47,521 nt of DNA from Alphaproteobacteria bacterium (GTDB lineage: Bacteria; Pseudomonadota; Alphaproteobacteria; DSM-16000; Inquilinaceae). The DNA lies in assembly GCA_028281925.1 (NCBI GenBank), contig JANQIX010000093.1:1-47521 (forward strand), given 5' to 3'. The notes under the pieces are model-generated. The model was not told the DNA's origin. It made no database searches and worked only from the letters and a program-made list of their open reading frames with translations. Both the position numbers and the translations under genes were made by a program. Shown here one piece after another: positions 8,542 through 17,268 of this stretch; the first letter of the stretch is position 1, and every line of letters starts with the position of its first letter.

Positions 8542-9732
8542 ATGGACGACAAGGCGGATGAACCACAGCGAACGAAACCCGGGACATCCCGTTGGTTAGT
8601 CCGTGTGCTGGCGCCTCTGGGGGGCGCTCTCGCCATCGGCGGCTTGGCCTTGGTTGGCAGCCTGTTGCTGCTCGGCAGGTCGGATGCGGTGGAGGCTCCT
8701 ACGGCGGAGACGGCCCTTCCGGTGCCGGTGATCGTAGCCGAGGCCACCGACGCCTATGCGGTTACCCGCAGCTTCGCCGGACGCGTCGTGGCCCGGCGTG
8801 AAACGGCGTTGGCCTTCGAGCTGTCTGGCCTGGTCACCGAGATCTTGGCGGATGAGGGCGACCGCGTGGCCGCGGGCGATATCGTCGCGCGGCTGGACAC
8901 ACGGGACCTGCGACTGTCACTGCAGCGGCTTGAAGCGGAGCGGGCGGAGCTGCAGGCACGCCTTGCGCTTGCCGTGGTCACGCGCGAACGCCAGCAGCAG
9001 CTGACGCGGCAGGGTCATGCCTCGGCGCAGCGATACGATGAAGCCCGGTTCGAGGAACAGGCATTGACCGCGTCGATCGAGCGGGTCGACACGTCCATGG
9101 CCGCGATCGAACTGGATCTCGACAAGTCTTCGCTGCGGGCCCCGTTTGGCGGCACTGTCGGTGCCCGCATGATGGATGAGGGTGCCGTGGCGAGCCCAGG
9201 CGCCCCCGTGCTGCAGCTTCTGGAGACGGACCATCTGGAAGCGCATGTCGGCGTGCCTGCCCATCTCGCCAACGGGTTCGACGCCGCAAGTCGTCATCGG
9301 CTGCTGATCAACGGGACGCCCGCCGAGGGGATCGTCAGGGCTGTGCGCCGCGATCTGAATACCGACACGCGCACGGTTACGGTGGTGCTGGAGATCGACG
9401 GCGACCTGTCGGCTCCGGATGGTGAGATCGCGCGCCTGTTGGTGGAGGAGGCGGTGCCGCAGGCCGGCATCTGGTTGCCGCACACGGCGTTGACGGAAGG
9501 GTTGCGCGGCCTTTGGACCGTGTTCGTCGTCGTCGAAGAAGCGGACGGTTCGGGTTGGCGGGTCGAGCGCGCCGAGGTCGAGGTGCTGCATTCCGAGACG
9601 GACCGTGTTTTCGTTCGCGGCACTCTGGCTGCAGACGACCGTTTGGTCGAAGCCGGTGTCCACCGCCTCGTTCCTGGCCAGCGAGTTCGCCCCTTGGCAG
9701 AGGGCGTGGCCGCTCTGCCTTTGGCGGAGTAG
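8542..9732 (+). CDS. RND efflux periplasmic adaptor (membrane fusion protein)
   Basis: The protein (396 residues from this start) has an N-terminal membrane anchor (ALAIGGLALVGSLLLL), then the adaptor layout: a beta-barrel/lipoyl half with RSFAGRVVARRETALAFELSG, a long helical hairpin (about residues 130-195) rich in Arg, Glu and Gln, and the second lipoyl half beginning near LRAPFGGTVGARMMDEG. It would bridge the inner-membrane pump encoded next to an outer-membrane TolC-type channel, which is not in the window. The ATG at 8542 is favoured because GGAAGGGG lies about 11 bases upstream; a GTG at 8533 is too close to that element. The permease gene begins only 6 bases downstream. Confidence 0.9.
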   Translation: MDDKADEPQRTKPGTSRWLVRVLAPLGGALAIGGLALVGSLLLLGRSDAVEAPTAETALPVPVIVAEATDAYAVTRSFAGRVVARRETALAFELSGLVTEILADEGDRVAAGDIVARLDTRDLRLSLQRLEAERAELQARLALAVVTRERQQQLTRQGHASAQRYDEARFEEQALTASIERVDTSMAAIELDLDKSSLRAPFGGTVGARMMDEGAVASPGAPVLQLLETDHLEAHVGVPAHLANGFDAASRHRLLINGTPAEGIVRAVRRDLNTDTRTVTVVLEIDGDLSAPDGEIARLLVEEAVPQAGIWLPHTALTEGLRGLWTVFVVVEEADGSGWRVERAEVEVLHSETDRVFVRGTLAADDRLVEAGVHRLVPGQRVRPLAEGVAALPLAE

Positions 9733-9738
9733 CCGGTG

Positions 9739-12700
9739 ATGGAAACCGTGCTGTTCCGGCAGCGGCGTGTGCTGGCCCTGGTGATCGGGCTGATCCTGGT
9801 GGCCGGACTTTCGTCGCTGGTGACGATTGCACGGCAGGAAGACCCGACGATCACGAACCTCTTCGCCACCATCGTGACGCCGTTTCCCGGTGCTACGGCC
9901 GAGCGTGTCGAGGCTCTGGTCACTGAGCGGCTGGAGGATGAACTGCGCGAAGTGGAGGAGATCGACACGATCGAATCCACGTCGCGCAACGGCCTCTCGC
10001 TGGTGACGGTGGAGCTGCTGGAGACGCTGTCGGATAAGCGCATTGAGGAGACATGGTCGGAGATCCGCGATGCGTTGGCCGATGCCGAGGCCGAGTTTCC
10101 GGCCGGCGCCGGTTCGCCGTCCTTCGACAACGATCGGACAAACGCCTTCACGGCGATCGGCGCCTTGGTCTGGCGCAGCGACGCGCCGGTCAATCTGGCG
10201 GTGCTTGGGCGCTTCGGCGAAGAGCTGCAGGACCGGCTGCGCAACGTGCCCAACACCAAGGTCGTGCGGCTCTACGGCGCGCCGACGGAAGAGGTGATCG
10301 TCGAAATCGATCCCGACGTGGCGGCCTCGCTGGGGTTGACGGCCGATGACATTGCCGCGGCCCTCGCGCGCGCCGACACCAAAGTCGCCGCGGGTCAGCT
10401 ACGGGCCGAAGGGACCGACCTGCTGATCGAGGTATCCGGCGAATTGGACTCGCTGGCGCGCATCCGCGAGGTGCCGCTATTGCAGCAGGCAAGCGGGGCC
10501 CTGCTGAGGGTCGGCGACGTGGCGACCGTCCGGCGCGGCACCAACGAGCCGGCGAGCGATCTCGCCTTCGTCGACGGGGAACCGGCCGTTGTCGTGGCGG
10601 CGCGGATGGAGGCGGACCGCCAGGTCGACCAATGGAAGGCCGCCGTCGATGCCGTGCTGGCGGCGTATGAGGGCGAGCTGCCTGCGGGCATCGAGCACCG
10701 GCTGATCTTCGACCAGAGCGTTTACACCACCCAGCGCCTGGGTGCGCTCATGACCAATCTGCTGATCGGCGTCGGCCTGGTGGTCACTGTGCTGTTCTTG
10801 ACACTGGGCTGGCGGTCGGCCCTGGTAGTCACGGCTGCACTGCCGCTGACCAGCCTGATCAGCCTGTTCACGCTGCAGGCCTTGGGCGTGCCGATCCACC
10901 AGATGTCGGTGACGGGCCTGATCGTGGCGCTTGGGCTGCTGGTCGATGCCGCCATCGTCATGACCGACGACATCCGCACACGGCTTGAGCGGGGGCAGAC
11001 GCCGCTGGATGCCGTGGCGGGCGGGGTGCGTAGGCTGTGGCTGCCGCTGCTGAGCTCCACGGTCACGACGGTGCTGGCCTTCATGCCCATGGTGCTGTTG
11101 CCTGGGCCGGCGGGTGATTTCGTCGGCGCGATTGCCATCAGTGTGATCGTGGCGCTGACGGCCTCGTTCCTGCTGGCGATCACGGTCACGCCGGCGCTGG
11201 CGGGCCTAGCGCTTGCGCCTGTCGCCGGTCGCGAGGGGCGGCGCCGGACCGTCGGGCTGCCGAACCTCGGGAAGGTGTTCTCTGCCTCGCTCAAGCTCAG
11301 CCTACGGCATCCGCGGCTGTCCATGATGGCGGCCGGCGTTCTGCCCCTCTTGGGTTTCGTCGCCTTTCCGACACTGACGGAACAGTTCTTCCCGGCCTCA
11401 GACCGCAACCAGTTCTATGTGCAGATGTGGTTGCCCAGCCAGACGTCGATCGACGAGACGGCAGAGACAGCGCTGTCCGCCTATGACCTGCTGACGGAGT
11501 ACGAGGAGATCGAGGACATCCACTGGTTCGTCGGCAACAGCGCGCCTGCGTTCTATTACAACATGCAGATGAACCAGGATGGCGTGGCCAGCTTCGCCGA
11601 AGCCCTTGTCACGTTGCGCTCTGCGGATGACGCAGCGCGGCTGATGCCGGAGGTGCAGGACCGCCTCGATGCCAGTTTCCCGCAGGCACAGACGATTGTG
11701 CGCGAGATCCTGCAAGGTCCCCCGGTGGCCGCTCCGGTTGAGCTGCGCATCTACGGCCCCGATGTGGACCGCCTGCGGGTCTTGGGCGACGAAGTGCGCC
11801 GGGTTCTGGCGACCGTTCCGGATGTGACCCACACACGCGCCAGCCTCACGGGTGGGGAGCCCAAACTGTGGTTCGTCGCCGATGAAGACGCCGCGCGCCA
11901 GGCCGGGCTGCAGCTGGCCGACATCGCCCGTCAACTGGAAGCGGCGCTGGAAGGTTCCGTCGGCGGTTCCATCCTGGAAGGCACCGAAGAGCTGCCCGTG
12001 CGGGTGCGCGTCGGCGGCGACGAGCGCGGCGCGCTGGATCGCATTGCGTCCTTGAAGATCGTGCCGCCGGGTGCCTCCTCCGGTGCCGACGGCACTTTCC
12101 CGGCAATCCCTCTGACGGCGTTGGGAGAACTGACACTCATCCCCGCGGCCGCTGCGATCCCCCATCGCAACGGCGAGCGTGTCAATGTCGTGCAGGGCTT
12201 CATCGATGCCGGCGTGTTGCCGCAGACGGCGCTCGCCGCGTTCCAGGCCCGGCTTGACGAAGCCGGGCTGACGCTGCCATCCGGCTATCGCCTTGAGGTC
12301 GGTGGCGATGCCGAGGGACGCGGCGACGTGATCACCAACCTGATTGCGTCCGTCGGGCTGATCTTAACGCTGACGGTCGCGACGATCGTGCTGACCTTCA
12401 ATTCCTTCCGGCTGGCCGGGATCGTGGCCGTGGTGTCGTTTCAGGCGATCGGCCTTGGCCTCTTCAGCCTGGCCGTGTTCGGCTATCCCTTTGGCATCCA
12501 GGCGGTGATCGGCTTGATCGGTTCCGTCGGCGTGTCCATCAACGCGGCCATCATCATCATGTCCGCGTTGCAGAAGGACGCGGCGGCCGTGGCCGGCGAT
12601 CCTGCGCGGACGCGCCAGATCGTGGGCGCTGCCAGTCGCCATATCATCTCCACCACGGTCACTACGTTCGGCGGCTTCCTGCCGCTGATCCTGGCCGGTG

Positions 12701-12882
12701 GCGGGTTCTGGCCGCCCTTTGCCATGGCGATCGCCGGCGGCGTGCTGTTGTCCACCGTGGTCTCGTTCTACTTCGTGCCGCCCGCCTTCATGCTGGTCAC
12801 CCGCGGCCGTCCGGTGGCGAAGCCGGCCGAACCGCCGGTGGCTCAGTCGGTGCCACTGCCGCCGCAGGCGGTGGCCGCCTGA
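9739..12882 (+). CDS. RND efflux permease (AcrB/HAE1 superfamily)
   Basis: The 1047-residue inner-membrane pump has the duplicated RND layout: an N-terminal helix (VLALVIGLILVAGL), large periplasmic porter domains and two six-helix bundles. TM4 reads GLLVDAAIVMTDDI, where AcrB has two adjacent Asp residues; here only the first Asp is kept. TM10 reads SVGVSINAAIIIM, with Asn where AcrB has its proton-relay Lys. The relay therefore differs from classical AcrB, as also in some other RND subfamilies. It is co-transcribed with the adaptor. Substrates cannot be read from the sequence. An in-frame GTG at 9736 precedes the chosen ATG. Confidence 0.9.
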   Translation: METVLFRQRRVLALVIGLILVAGLSSLVTIARQEDPTITNLFATIVTPFPGATAERVEALVTERLEDELREVEEIDTIESTSRNGLSLVTVELLETLSDKRIEETWSEIRDALADAEAEFPAGAGSPSFDNDRTNAFTAIGALVWRSDAPVNLAVLGRFGEELQDRLRNVPNTKVVRLYGAPTEEVIVEIDPDVAASLGLTADDIAAALARADTKVAAGQLRAEGTDLLIEVSGELDSLARIREVPLLQQASGALLRVGDVATVRRGTNEPASDLAFVDGEPAVVVAARMEADRQVDQWKAAVDAVLAAYEGELPAGIEHRLIFDQSVYTTQRLGALMTNLLIGVGLVVTVLFLTLGWRSALVVTAALPLTSLISLFTLQALGVPIHQMSVTGLIVALGLLVDAAIVMTDDIRTRLERGQTPLDAVAGGVRRLWLPLLSSTVTTVLAFMPMVLLPGPAGDFVGAIAISVIVALTASFLLAITVTPALAGLALAPVAGREGRRRTVGLPNLGKVFSASLKLSLRHPRLSMMAAGVLPLLGFVAFPTLTEQFFPASDRNQFYVQMWLPSQTSIDETAETALSAYDLLTEYEEIEDIHWFVGNSAPAFYYNMQMNQDGVASFAEALVTLRSADDAARLMPEVQDRLDASFPQAQTIVREILQGPPVAAPVELRIYGPDVDRLRVLGDEVRRVLATVPDVTHTRASLTGGEPKLWFVADEDAARQAGLQLADIARQLEAALEGSVGGSILEGTEELPVRVRVGGDERGALDRIASLKIVPPGASSGADGTFPAIPLTALGELTLIPAAAAIPHRNGERVNVVQGFIDAGVLPQTALAAFQARLDEAGLTLPSGYRLEVGGDAEGRGDVITNLIASVGLILTLTVATIVLTFNSFRLAGIVAVVSFQAIGLGLFSLAVFGYPFGIQAVIGLIGSVGVSINAAIIIMSALQKDAAAVAGDPARTRQIVGAASRHIISTTVTTFGGFLPLILAGGGFWPPFAMAIAGGVLLSTVVSFYFVPPAFMLVTRGRPVAKPAEPPVAQSVPLPPQAVAA

Positions 12883-12946
12883 ACAGCAGGCCCCTTGACA
12901 CGGACGTACCGCCCGCCGAAGCATCCTCTTTCCGATCTCCGCAGGC

Positions 12947-13669
12947 GTGGTGTTCAGGGCCGTGAGCGAATTTGACGATCTTCCGGTCGATGCCGAGGGA
13001 GGCCGCTATCGTGAGCGGCCGATCGAGCGCGGGCAGACCGCGCTGTTGAGCATCGACATGCAGAACATGGAATGCGGACCCCACATGCGCCGTGCGGCGA
13101 CGCAGCCGGGAACGCCGGAACATGCCAAGGCGTACTTCTTCAATCGTATCGACGAGGTGGTGATCCCGGCCCAGCAACGGCTGCTGGCGGCGGCCCGTAC
13201 GGCCGGGCTTGAGGTCATGTTCACGACCATCGAGAGCCTGACACGGGACGGCCGAGACCGCAGCCTGGATCACAAGATCTCGCGCATCCACGCGCCTCGT
13301 GGGTCGTGGGAGGCGAGGGTGATCGACGAAGTGGCGCCGGTCGGCGACGAGATCGTCGTGCCCAAGACCGCCTCGGGCATCTTCAATAGCACCAATATCG
13401 ATTATCTGCTGCGCAATCTCGGCATTCGGTACCTGGTGCTGTTCGGCGTGTTGACCGACCAGTGCGTGGAATCGACCATCCGCGATGCCGCCGACCGCGG
13501 CTATCTGGTGACCGTAGTCGATGATGCTTGCGCGACCTACACGCCGGAACGCCACGACCATTCCATCCGGTCCATGGACAAGGCCTATGCCCGGGCGCGG
13601 ACGGCCGAGCAGATGGTGGCGGAGATCGCGAGTGTCGCAGGGGCGTCCGCTACGATTGCGGCGGATTGA
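12947..13669 (+). CDS. Isochorismatase-family cysteine hydrolase (paralogue 1)
   Basis: The catalytic triad is visible: Asp in LLSIDMQN, Lys in VPKTASG and the nucleophilic Cys in LTDQCVES. The 240-residue length fits the family, which hydrolyses C-N bonds in amides and carbamoyl compounds such as ureidoacrylate, N-carbamoylsarcosine or biuret. It closely resembles the protein encoded at 22454-23074, sharing IESLT.DGRDRSLD and FNSTNIDY.LRNLGI. Its position just before a LIV-type ABC operon suggests it acts on the imported compound, but there are 137 bases between the genes. Start choice is uncertain: GTG at 12947 has AGG upstream, and GTG at 12962 is also possible. Confidence 0.85.
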   Translation: MVFRAVSEFDDLPVDAEGGRYRERPIERGQTALLSIDMQNMECGPHMRRAATQPGTPEHAKAYFFNRIDEVVIPAQQRLLAAARTAGLEVMFTTIESLTRDGRDRSLDHKISRIHAPRGSWEARVIDEVAPVGDEIVVPKTASGIFNSTNIDYLLRNLGIRYLVLFGVLTDQCVESTIRDAADRGYLVTVVDDACATYTPERHDHSIRSMDKAYARARTAEQMVAEIASVAGASATIAAD

Positions 13670-13806
13670 GCTGTCGGCGTTGTTGTGGAAACATGACGTG
13701 GTCTGGGGTCTGATCACAGGCCGCACTGACCGACATCCGTTCCCATTCCGCCAGAGGCCTGGAGGCCCGCCCCCGTTTGGCCGGCACGCCGTCTTCTTCT
13801 GAATCC

Positions 13807-14583
13807 ATGCTTCTATCGGCCGATGGCTTGACCAAGCGCTTCGGTGGCGTCGTTGCGCTGTCGGGCTATGGGATCAGCGTTCAATCCGGCGAGTTGATCG
13901 GTCTGATCGGGCCGAACGGGGCCGGCAAGACGACGGTGCTGAACCTGCTGACCGGCGTGATCCGGCCGACGGAAGGCCGCATCGTGGTCTCGGGCCAGGA
14001 CATCACGGGATGGCGGGCCGACCGGTTCACGGCCCGCGGTATCGCCCGCACCTTCCAGAACATCCGGCTGTTCCGCGACCTCTCGGTGCTGGAGAACGTG
14101 ACCGCTGCCCTGCATTTGCGCCATGGCCCGGGCCTGGCGCCAACGGTGTTGGCGCTGCCTTCCGCAAGGCGGGCCGAGCATGGGATGGTGGCACGCGGCT
14201 ATGAACTCCTGGGGCTGTTCGATCTGGCGGACCAGGCGCATGCGCGGGCAGCCGATCTGCCTTATGGCGAGCAGCGGAAGGTGGAGATCGCACGCGCGCT
14301 GGCGACCGAGCCCAAGCTGCTGTTGCTGGACGAACCCGCGGCCGGCATGAACCCGGCGGAAACGCGCCGGCTGATGGACGTGATCCGCCAAGTGCACGAG
14401 ACGCTGTCGCTGACCATGATCGTTGTCGAGCACGACATGAGCCTGATCATGAACCTCTGCCGGCGTGTGCAGGTGATCAATCGGGGTGAAGTGCTGGCCG
14501 ATGGGGCCCCGGCAGAAGTGCAGGCCGACCCCGCGGTGATCGAAGCCTATCTCGGCACCCGCCGGGCGCGCGCGCATGCTTGA
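13807..14583 (+). CDS. livG: LIV-type ABC transporter ATPase, LivG-like
   Basis: This cytoplasmic ATPase (258 residues) has Walker A GPNGAGKTT, the LivG-typical FQNIRLFRDLSVLENV Q-loop region, a variant signature segment LPYGEQRKVEIARAL, Walker B LLLLDEPAAGMNP and the switch His in VVEHDMSL. It is the first gene of a five-gene operon (G-F-H-M-K). The ATG at 13807 aligns with the family start; no clear ribosome-binding site precedes it. The substrate (branched-chain amino acids, amides or urea) is not determined by this subunit. Confidence 0.93.
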   Translation: MLLSADGLTKRFGGVVALSGYGISVQSGELIGLIGPNGAGKTTVLNLLTGVIRPTEGRIVVSGQDITGWRADRFTARGIARTFQNIRLFRDLSVLENVTAALHLRHGPGLAPTVLALPSARRAEHGMVARGYELLGLFDLADQAHARAADLPYGEQRKVEIARALATEPKLLLLDEPAAGMNPAETRRLMDVIRQVHETLSLTMIVVEHDMSLIMNLCRRVQVINRGEVLADGAPAEVQADPAVIEAYLGTRRARAHA

Positions 14584-15301
14584 AATCGGGGGCGCCCAGG
14601 TCTGGCGCGGCCAGACGCATGTGCTGCACGGCATCGACCTTGCGGTGGCCGAAGGGGAAATCGTCGCCCTGATCGGTGCCAACGGGGCCGGCAAGACGAC
14701 CGTGCTGATGACGATCTGCGGGCTCCTGCGCCCGCGGCAGGGTGCCGTGCGCTATCGCGCTGCGGGCTCCAGCGAGCCGGTTGACCTCGCCCGTCTCACG
14801 CCCGAAGCGATCGTCGGGCAGGGTATCGCTCTCTGCCCCGAGGGGCGGCAGGTCTTCGCCTCCCTCTCCGTGCGTGAGAACCTTATGATCGGTGCCTATC
14901 TGCGCCGCGACCGTGCCGCCATTGCTGCCGACCTGGACCATGTTGTGTCCCGCTTCCCCATCCTGGGCGAGCGGGCGCGGCAGCCTGCCGGGTCGCTGTC
15001 GGGCGGTGAGCAGATGATGCTCGCCATCGGGCGATCACTCATGTCCCGGCCGCGGCTGTTGCTGTTGGACGAACCGTCGCTGGGCCTGGCGCCGCAGATC
15101 GTCGAGGCGATCTTCGACATCCTCTCCGACATCAACGAAGCGGGCACCACCATGCTGCTCGTGGAACAGAACGCCAGCATGGCGCTGGAGCTGGCGCACC
15201 GCGCCTATGTGATGGAAACCGGGCGGGTGACGCTGTCGGGCCGCGCACAGGACCTGGCGGACAATCCGGAGATCCGCCGCGCCTATCTGGGCGCGGCCTG
15301 A
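14576..15301 (+). CDS. livF: LIV-type ABC transporter ATPase, LivF-like
   Basis: The second ATPase of the transporter (241 residues) overlaps livG by 8 bases. It shows Walker A GANGAGKTT, the LivF-typical GIALCPEGRQVFASLSVRENL, signature LSGGEQMMLAIGR, Walker B LLLLDEPSLGLAP and the switch region VEQNASMAL. LivF and LivG pair as a heterodimer to power uptake. A short insertion around YRAAGSSEPVDLARLTPE is slightly longer than usual but keeps the fold. Confidence 0.93.
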   Translation: MLEIGGAQVWRGQTHVLHGIDLAVAEGEIVALIGANGAGKTTVLMTICGLLRPRQGAVRYRAAGSSEPVDLARLTPEAIVGQGIALCPEGRQVFASLSVRENLMIGAYLRRDRAAIAADLDHVVSRFPILGERARQPAGSLSGGEQMMLAIGRSLMSRPRLLLLDEPSLGLAPQIVEAIFDILSDINEAGTTMLLVEQNASMALELAHRAYVMETGRVTLSGRAQDLADNPEIRRAYLGAA

Positions 15302-15319
15302 GGGGCGGCGGAACCGCGC

Positions 15320-16213
15320 ATGACCAGCTATCTTCTGCAGCAGATCGTCAACGGCCTGATCCTGGGTAGCATGTACGCGCTGGTGGCGATCGGCTTTTCG
15401 ATGATCTACGGCATCGTCCGCCTGATCAACTTCGCCCATGGCGACATCGCCATGATCGGCGCGTTCACCGCACTGGCCGTGATGATCGTGGCGGGCCTGC
15501 CGCTGCCGGTCGTGATCCTGGCCGTGCTCGTGGTCGGCGCCGCCATGGGCCTGGCAATCGAATTCGTTGCCTTCCGGCCCTTGCGTGGCGCCCCGCAGGT
15601 GAACGGCTTCATCACCTCGCTGGCCGTGTCGATCCTGATCCAGAACGTCGCCATCCTGCTATTGACGGCAGAGCCGCGGGGCGTGGCCTTTCCGGCCTTC
15701 CTGAGCGAGCGCATCCCCGGCCTGCCAATCAATATCGACCTCGTCGACATCCTGATCGTGGTGCTTGCAGTGGCGCTGATGCTGGGCCTCGTGACGATCG
15801 TCAACCGCACAAGGCTGGGCATGGCGATGCGCGCGACGGCGGAGAACCTGGACGTGGCGCGGCTGATGGGCATCAACGTCAGCCGCACCATCATGGCGGC
15901 GTTCGCCATCGGCAGCGCACTGGCCGGCATTGCGGGCCTGATGTGGAGCGCGCGCTACGGCCAGATCGACCCCATCATGGGCTTCCTGCCGGGGCTGAAG
16001 GCGTTCGTGGCCGCCGTCATCGGCGGCGTCGGGTCGATCCCCGGCGCCATGCTGGGCGGCTATCTTTTGGGCCTGGCCGAGGTGCTGTTCGTCGGCCTGC
16101 TGCCGCCGGAATATGCCGGCTACCGCGACGCCTTTGTCTTCGGCACCCTGATCCTGGTGCTGCTGGTGCTGCCCAACGGCCTCATGGGCCGCGCGGCGGA
16201 GGACCGGGCATGA
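15320..16213 (+). CDS. livH: LIV-type ABC transporter permease, LivH-like
   Basis: This 297-residue inner-membrane permease starts with the canonical QQIVNGLILGSMYALVAIGF and continues GIVRLINFAHGDIAMIGAF, the LivH hallmark. Several hydrophobic segments and the conserved G.G..PGA.LGG.LLG motif near the C-terminus are present. It pairs with the LivM-like permease. The ATG lies 18 bases after livF, and the stop overlaps livM in ATGA, indicating translational coupling. Confidence 0.93.
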   Translation: MTSYLLQQIVNGLILGSMYALVAIGFSMIYGIVRLINFAHGDIAMIGAFTALAVMIVAGLPLPVVILAVLVVGAAMGLAIEFVAFRPLRGAPQVNGFITSLAVSILIQNVAILLLTAEPRGVAFPAFLSERIPGLPINIDLVDILIVVLAVALMLGLVTIVNRTRLGMAMRATAENLDVARLMGINVSRTIMAAFAIGSALAGIAGLMWSARYGQIDPIMGFLPGLKAFVAAVIGGVGSIPGAMLGGYLLGLAEVLFVGLLPPEYAGYRDAFVFGTLILVLLVLPNGLMGRAAEDRA

Positions 16214-17268
16214 CCGGCACAACCCGCGGCTGGCTGTTGGCAGCAGGGCTGACGGCTCTCGGGGCCGCGGCCGTCTGGGCCGCGACGGCCAGCCTGAACA
16301 ACTATCTGCTGACGCTGATCGCCTTTGCCGGCATCAACGTGATGCTCGCGGTCAGCCTGAGCCTGTCCAACGGCCTCACCGGCCTGTTCTCGCTTGGCCA
16401 CCCGGCCTTCATGATGGTGGGCGGCTATATCGCCGCCATCCTGACCTTTCCGGCGAACCGCAAGGGCTTCATGCTGCCCGACCTGCCGGAATGGCTGGCT
16501 GCACAGCAATGGCCGCTCTTGCCGGCGCTGCTGGTCGGCGGCGCCGTTGCCGGGCTGGCGGCCATCATGGCCGGCTTCCCGGTGCTGCGGCTGCGCGGCC
16601 ACTATCTGGCCGTGGCGACACTGGGGCTGATCTTCATCCTGCGCGCGGTGGTGAACAACCTGGACGGCTATACCCGCGGTGCACTGGGCCTGAGCGGCAT
16701 CCCCAAGCTGACGGATCTCTGGTGGGTCTATGCCTGGGTTGTCATCACCCTGTTCGTGTGCTGGCGCATCAAGCATTCGTCGCTCGGCCGCACCATGATG
16801 GCCATGCGCGAGAACGAGATGGCGGCCGCCTGCATGGGCGTGCCGCTGGCCAGGACGCGCCTGATGGCGTTTGCGATCGGCGCCGTGTTCGCAGGAATCG
16901 CGGGCGGACTGTGGGCGCATCTGGTGACCAACCTCACGCCGACCTCGCTGGGTGTCTTCCTGGCCTTCCAGCTGGTGGTGATGGTTGTGCTGGGCGGGCA
17001 GGGCAGTCTCGCCGGGGCGGCGCTGGCGGCCATCGGATTGAGCGCGATTGCCAATCTTCTCAGACCAGTGGAACAGAGCACCGGCATCTACGGGATGACA
17101 CAGATTGTCGTCGCGCTGGTGCTGATCGGCGTATTAATCTTTCGGCCCCAGGGCCTGTTCGGCAGTCGCGAGCCCGGCGTTCTCATGCGCAGACCGGAGT
17201 CCTCCGCGCCGAGCCGAACAGCCGCTTCAACGCAAACAACGCACCTGGAACAGAGGGGTTCGACATGA
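16210..17268 (+). CDS. livM: LIV-type ABC transporter permease, LivM-like
   Basis: The second permease (352 residues) overlaps livH by ATGA at 16210. It carries the family markers NVMLAVSLSLSNGLTGLFSLGHPAFMMVGGY, LRLRGHYLAVATL, GRTMMAMRENEMAAACMG and GGQGSLAGAALAA. A polar tail of about 30 residues after FRPQGLFG extends to the next ATGA overlap, where the binding-protein gene begins. A longer frame starts at 15943, but that part lies within livH and is not real. Confidence 0.92.
   Translation: MTGTTRGWLLAAGLTALGAAAVWAATASLNNYLLTLIAFAGINVMLAVSLSLSNGLTGLFSLGHPAFMMVGGYIAAILTFPANRKGFMLPDLPEWLAAQQWPLLPALLVGGAVAGLAAIMAGFPVLRLRGHYLAVATLGLIFILRAVVNNLDGYTRGALGLSGIPKLTDLWWVYAWVVITLFVCWRIKHSSLGRTMMAMRENEMAAACMGVPLARTRLMAFAIGAVFAGIAGGLWAHLVTNLTPTSLGVFLAFQLVVMVVLGGQGSLAGAALAAIGLSAIANLLRPVEQSTGIYGMTQIVVALVLIGVLIFRPQGLFGSREPGVLMRRPESSAPSRTAASTQTTHLEQRGST

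Noticed and set aside
15943..16209. Upstream extension of the LivM frame
   Set aside because: It lies wholly inside livH in another frame; the ATGA overlap at 16210 gives the natural start.
16491..17264. Upstream extension of the binding-protein frame
   Set aside because: It is the shadow of livM; the signal peptide begins at 17265.
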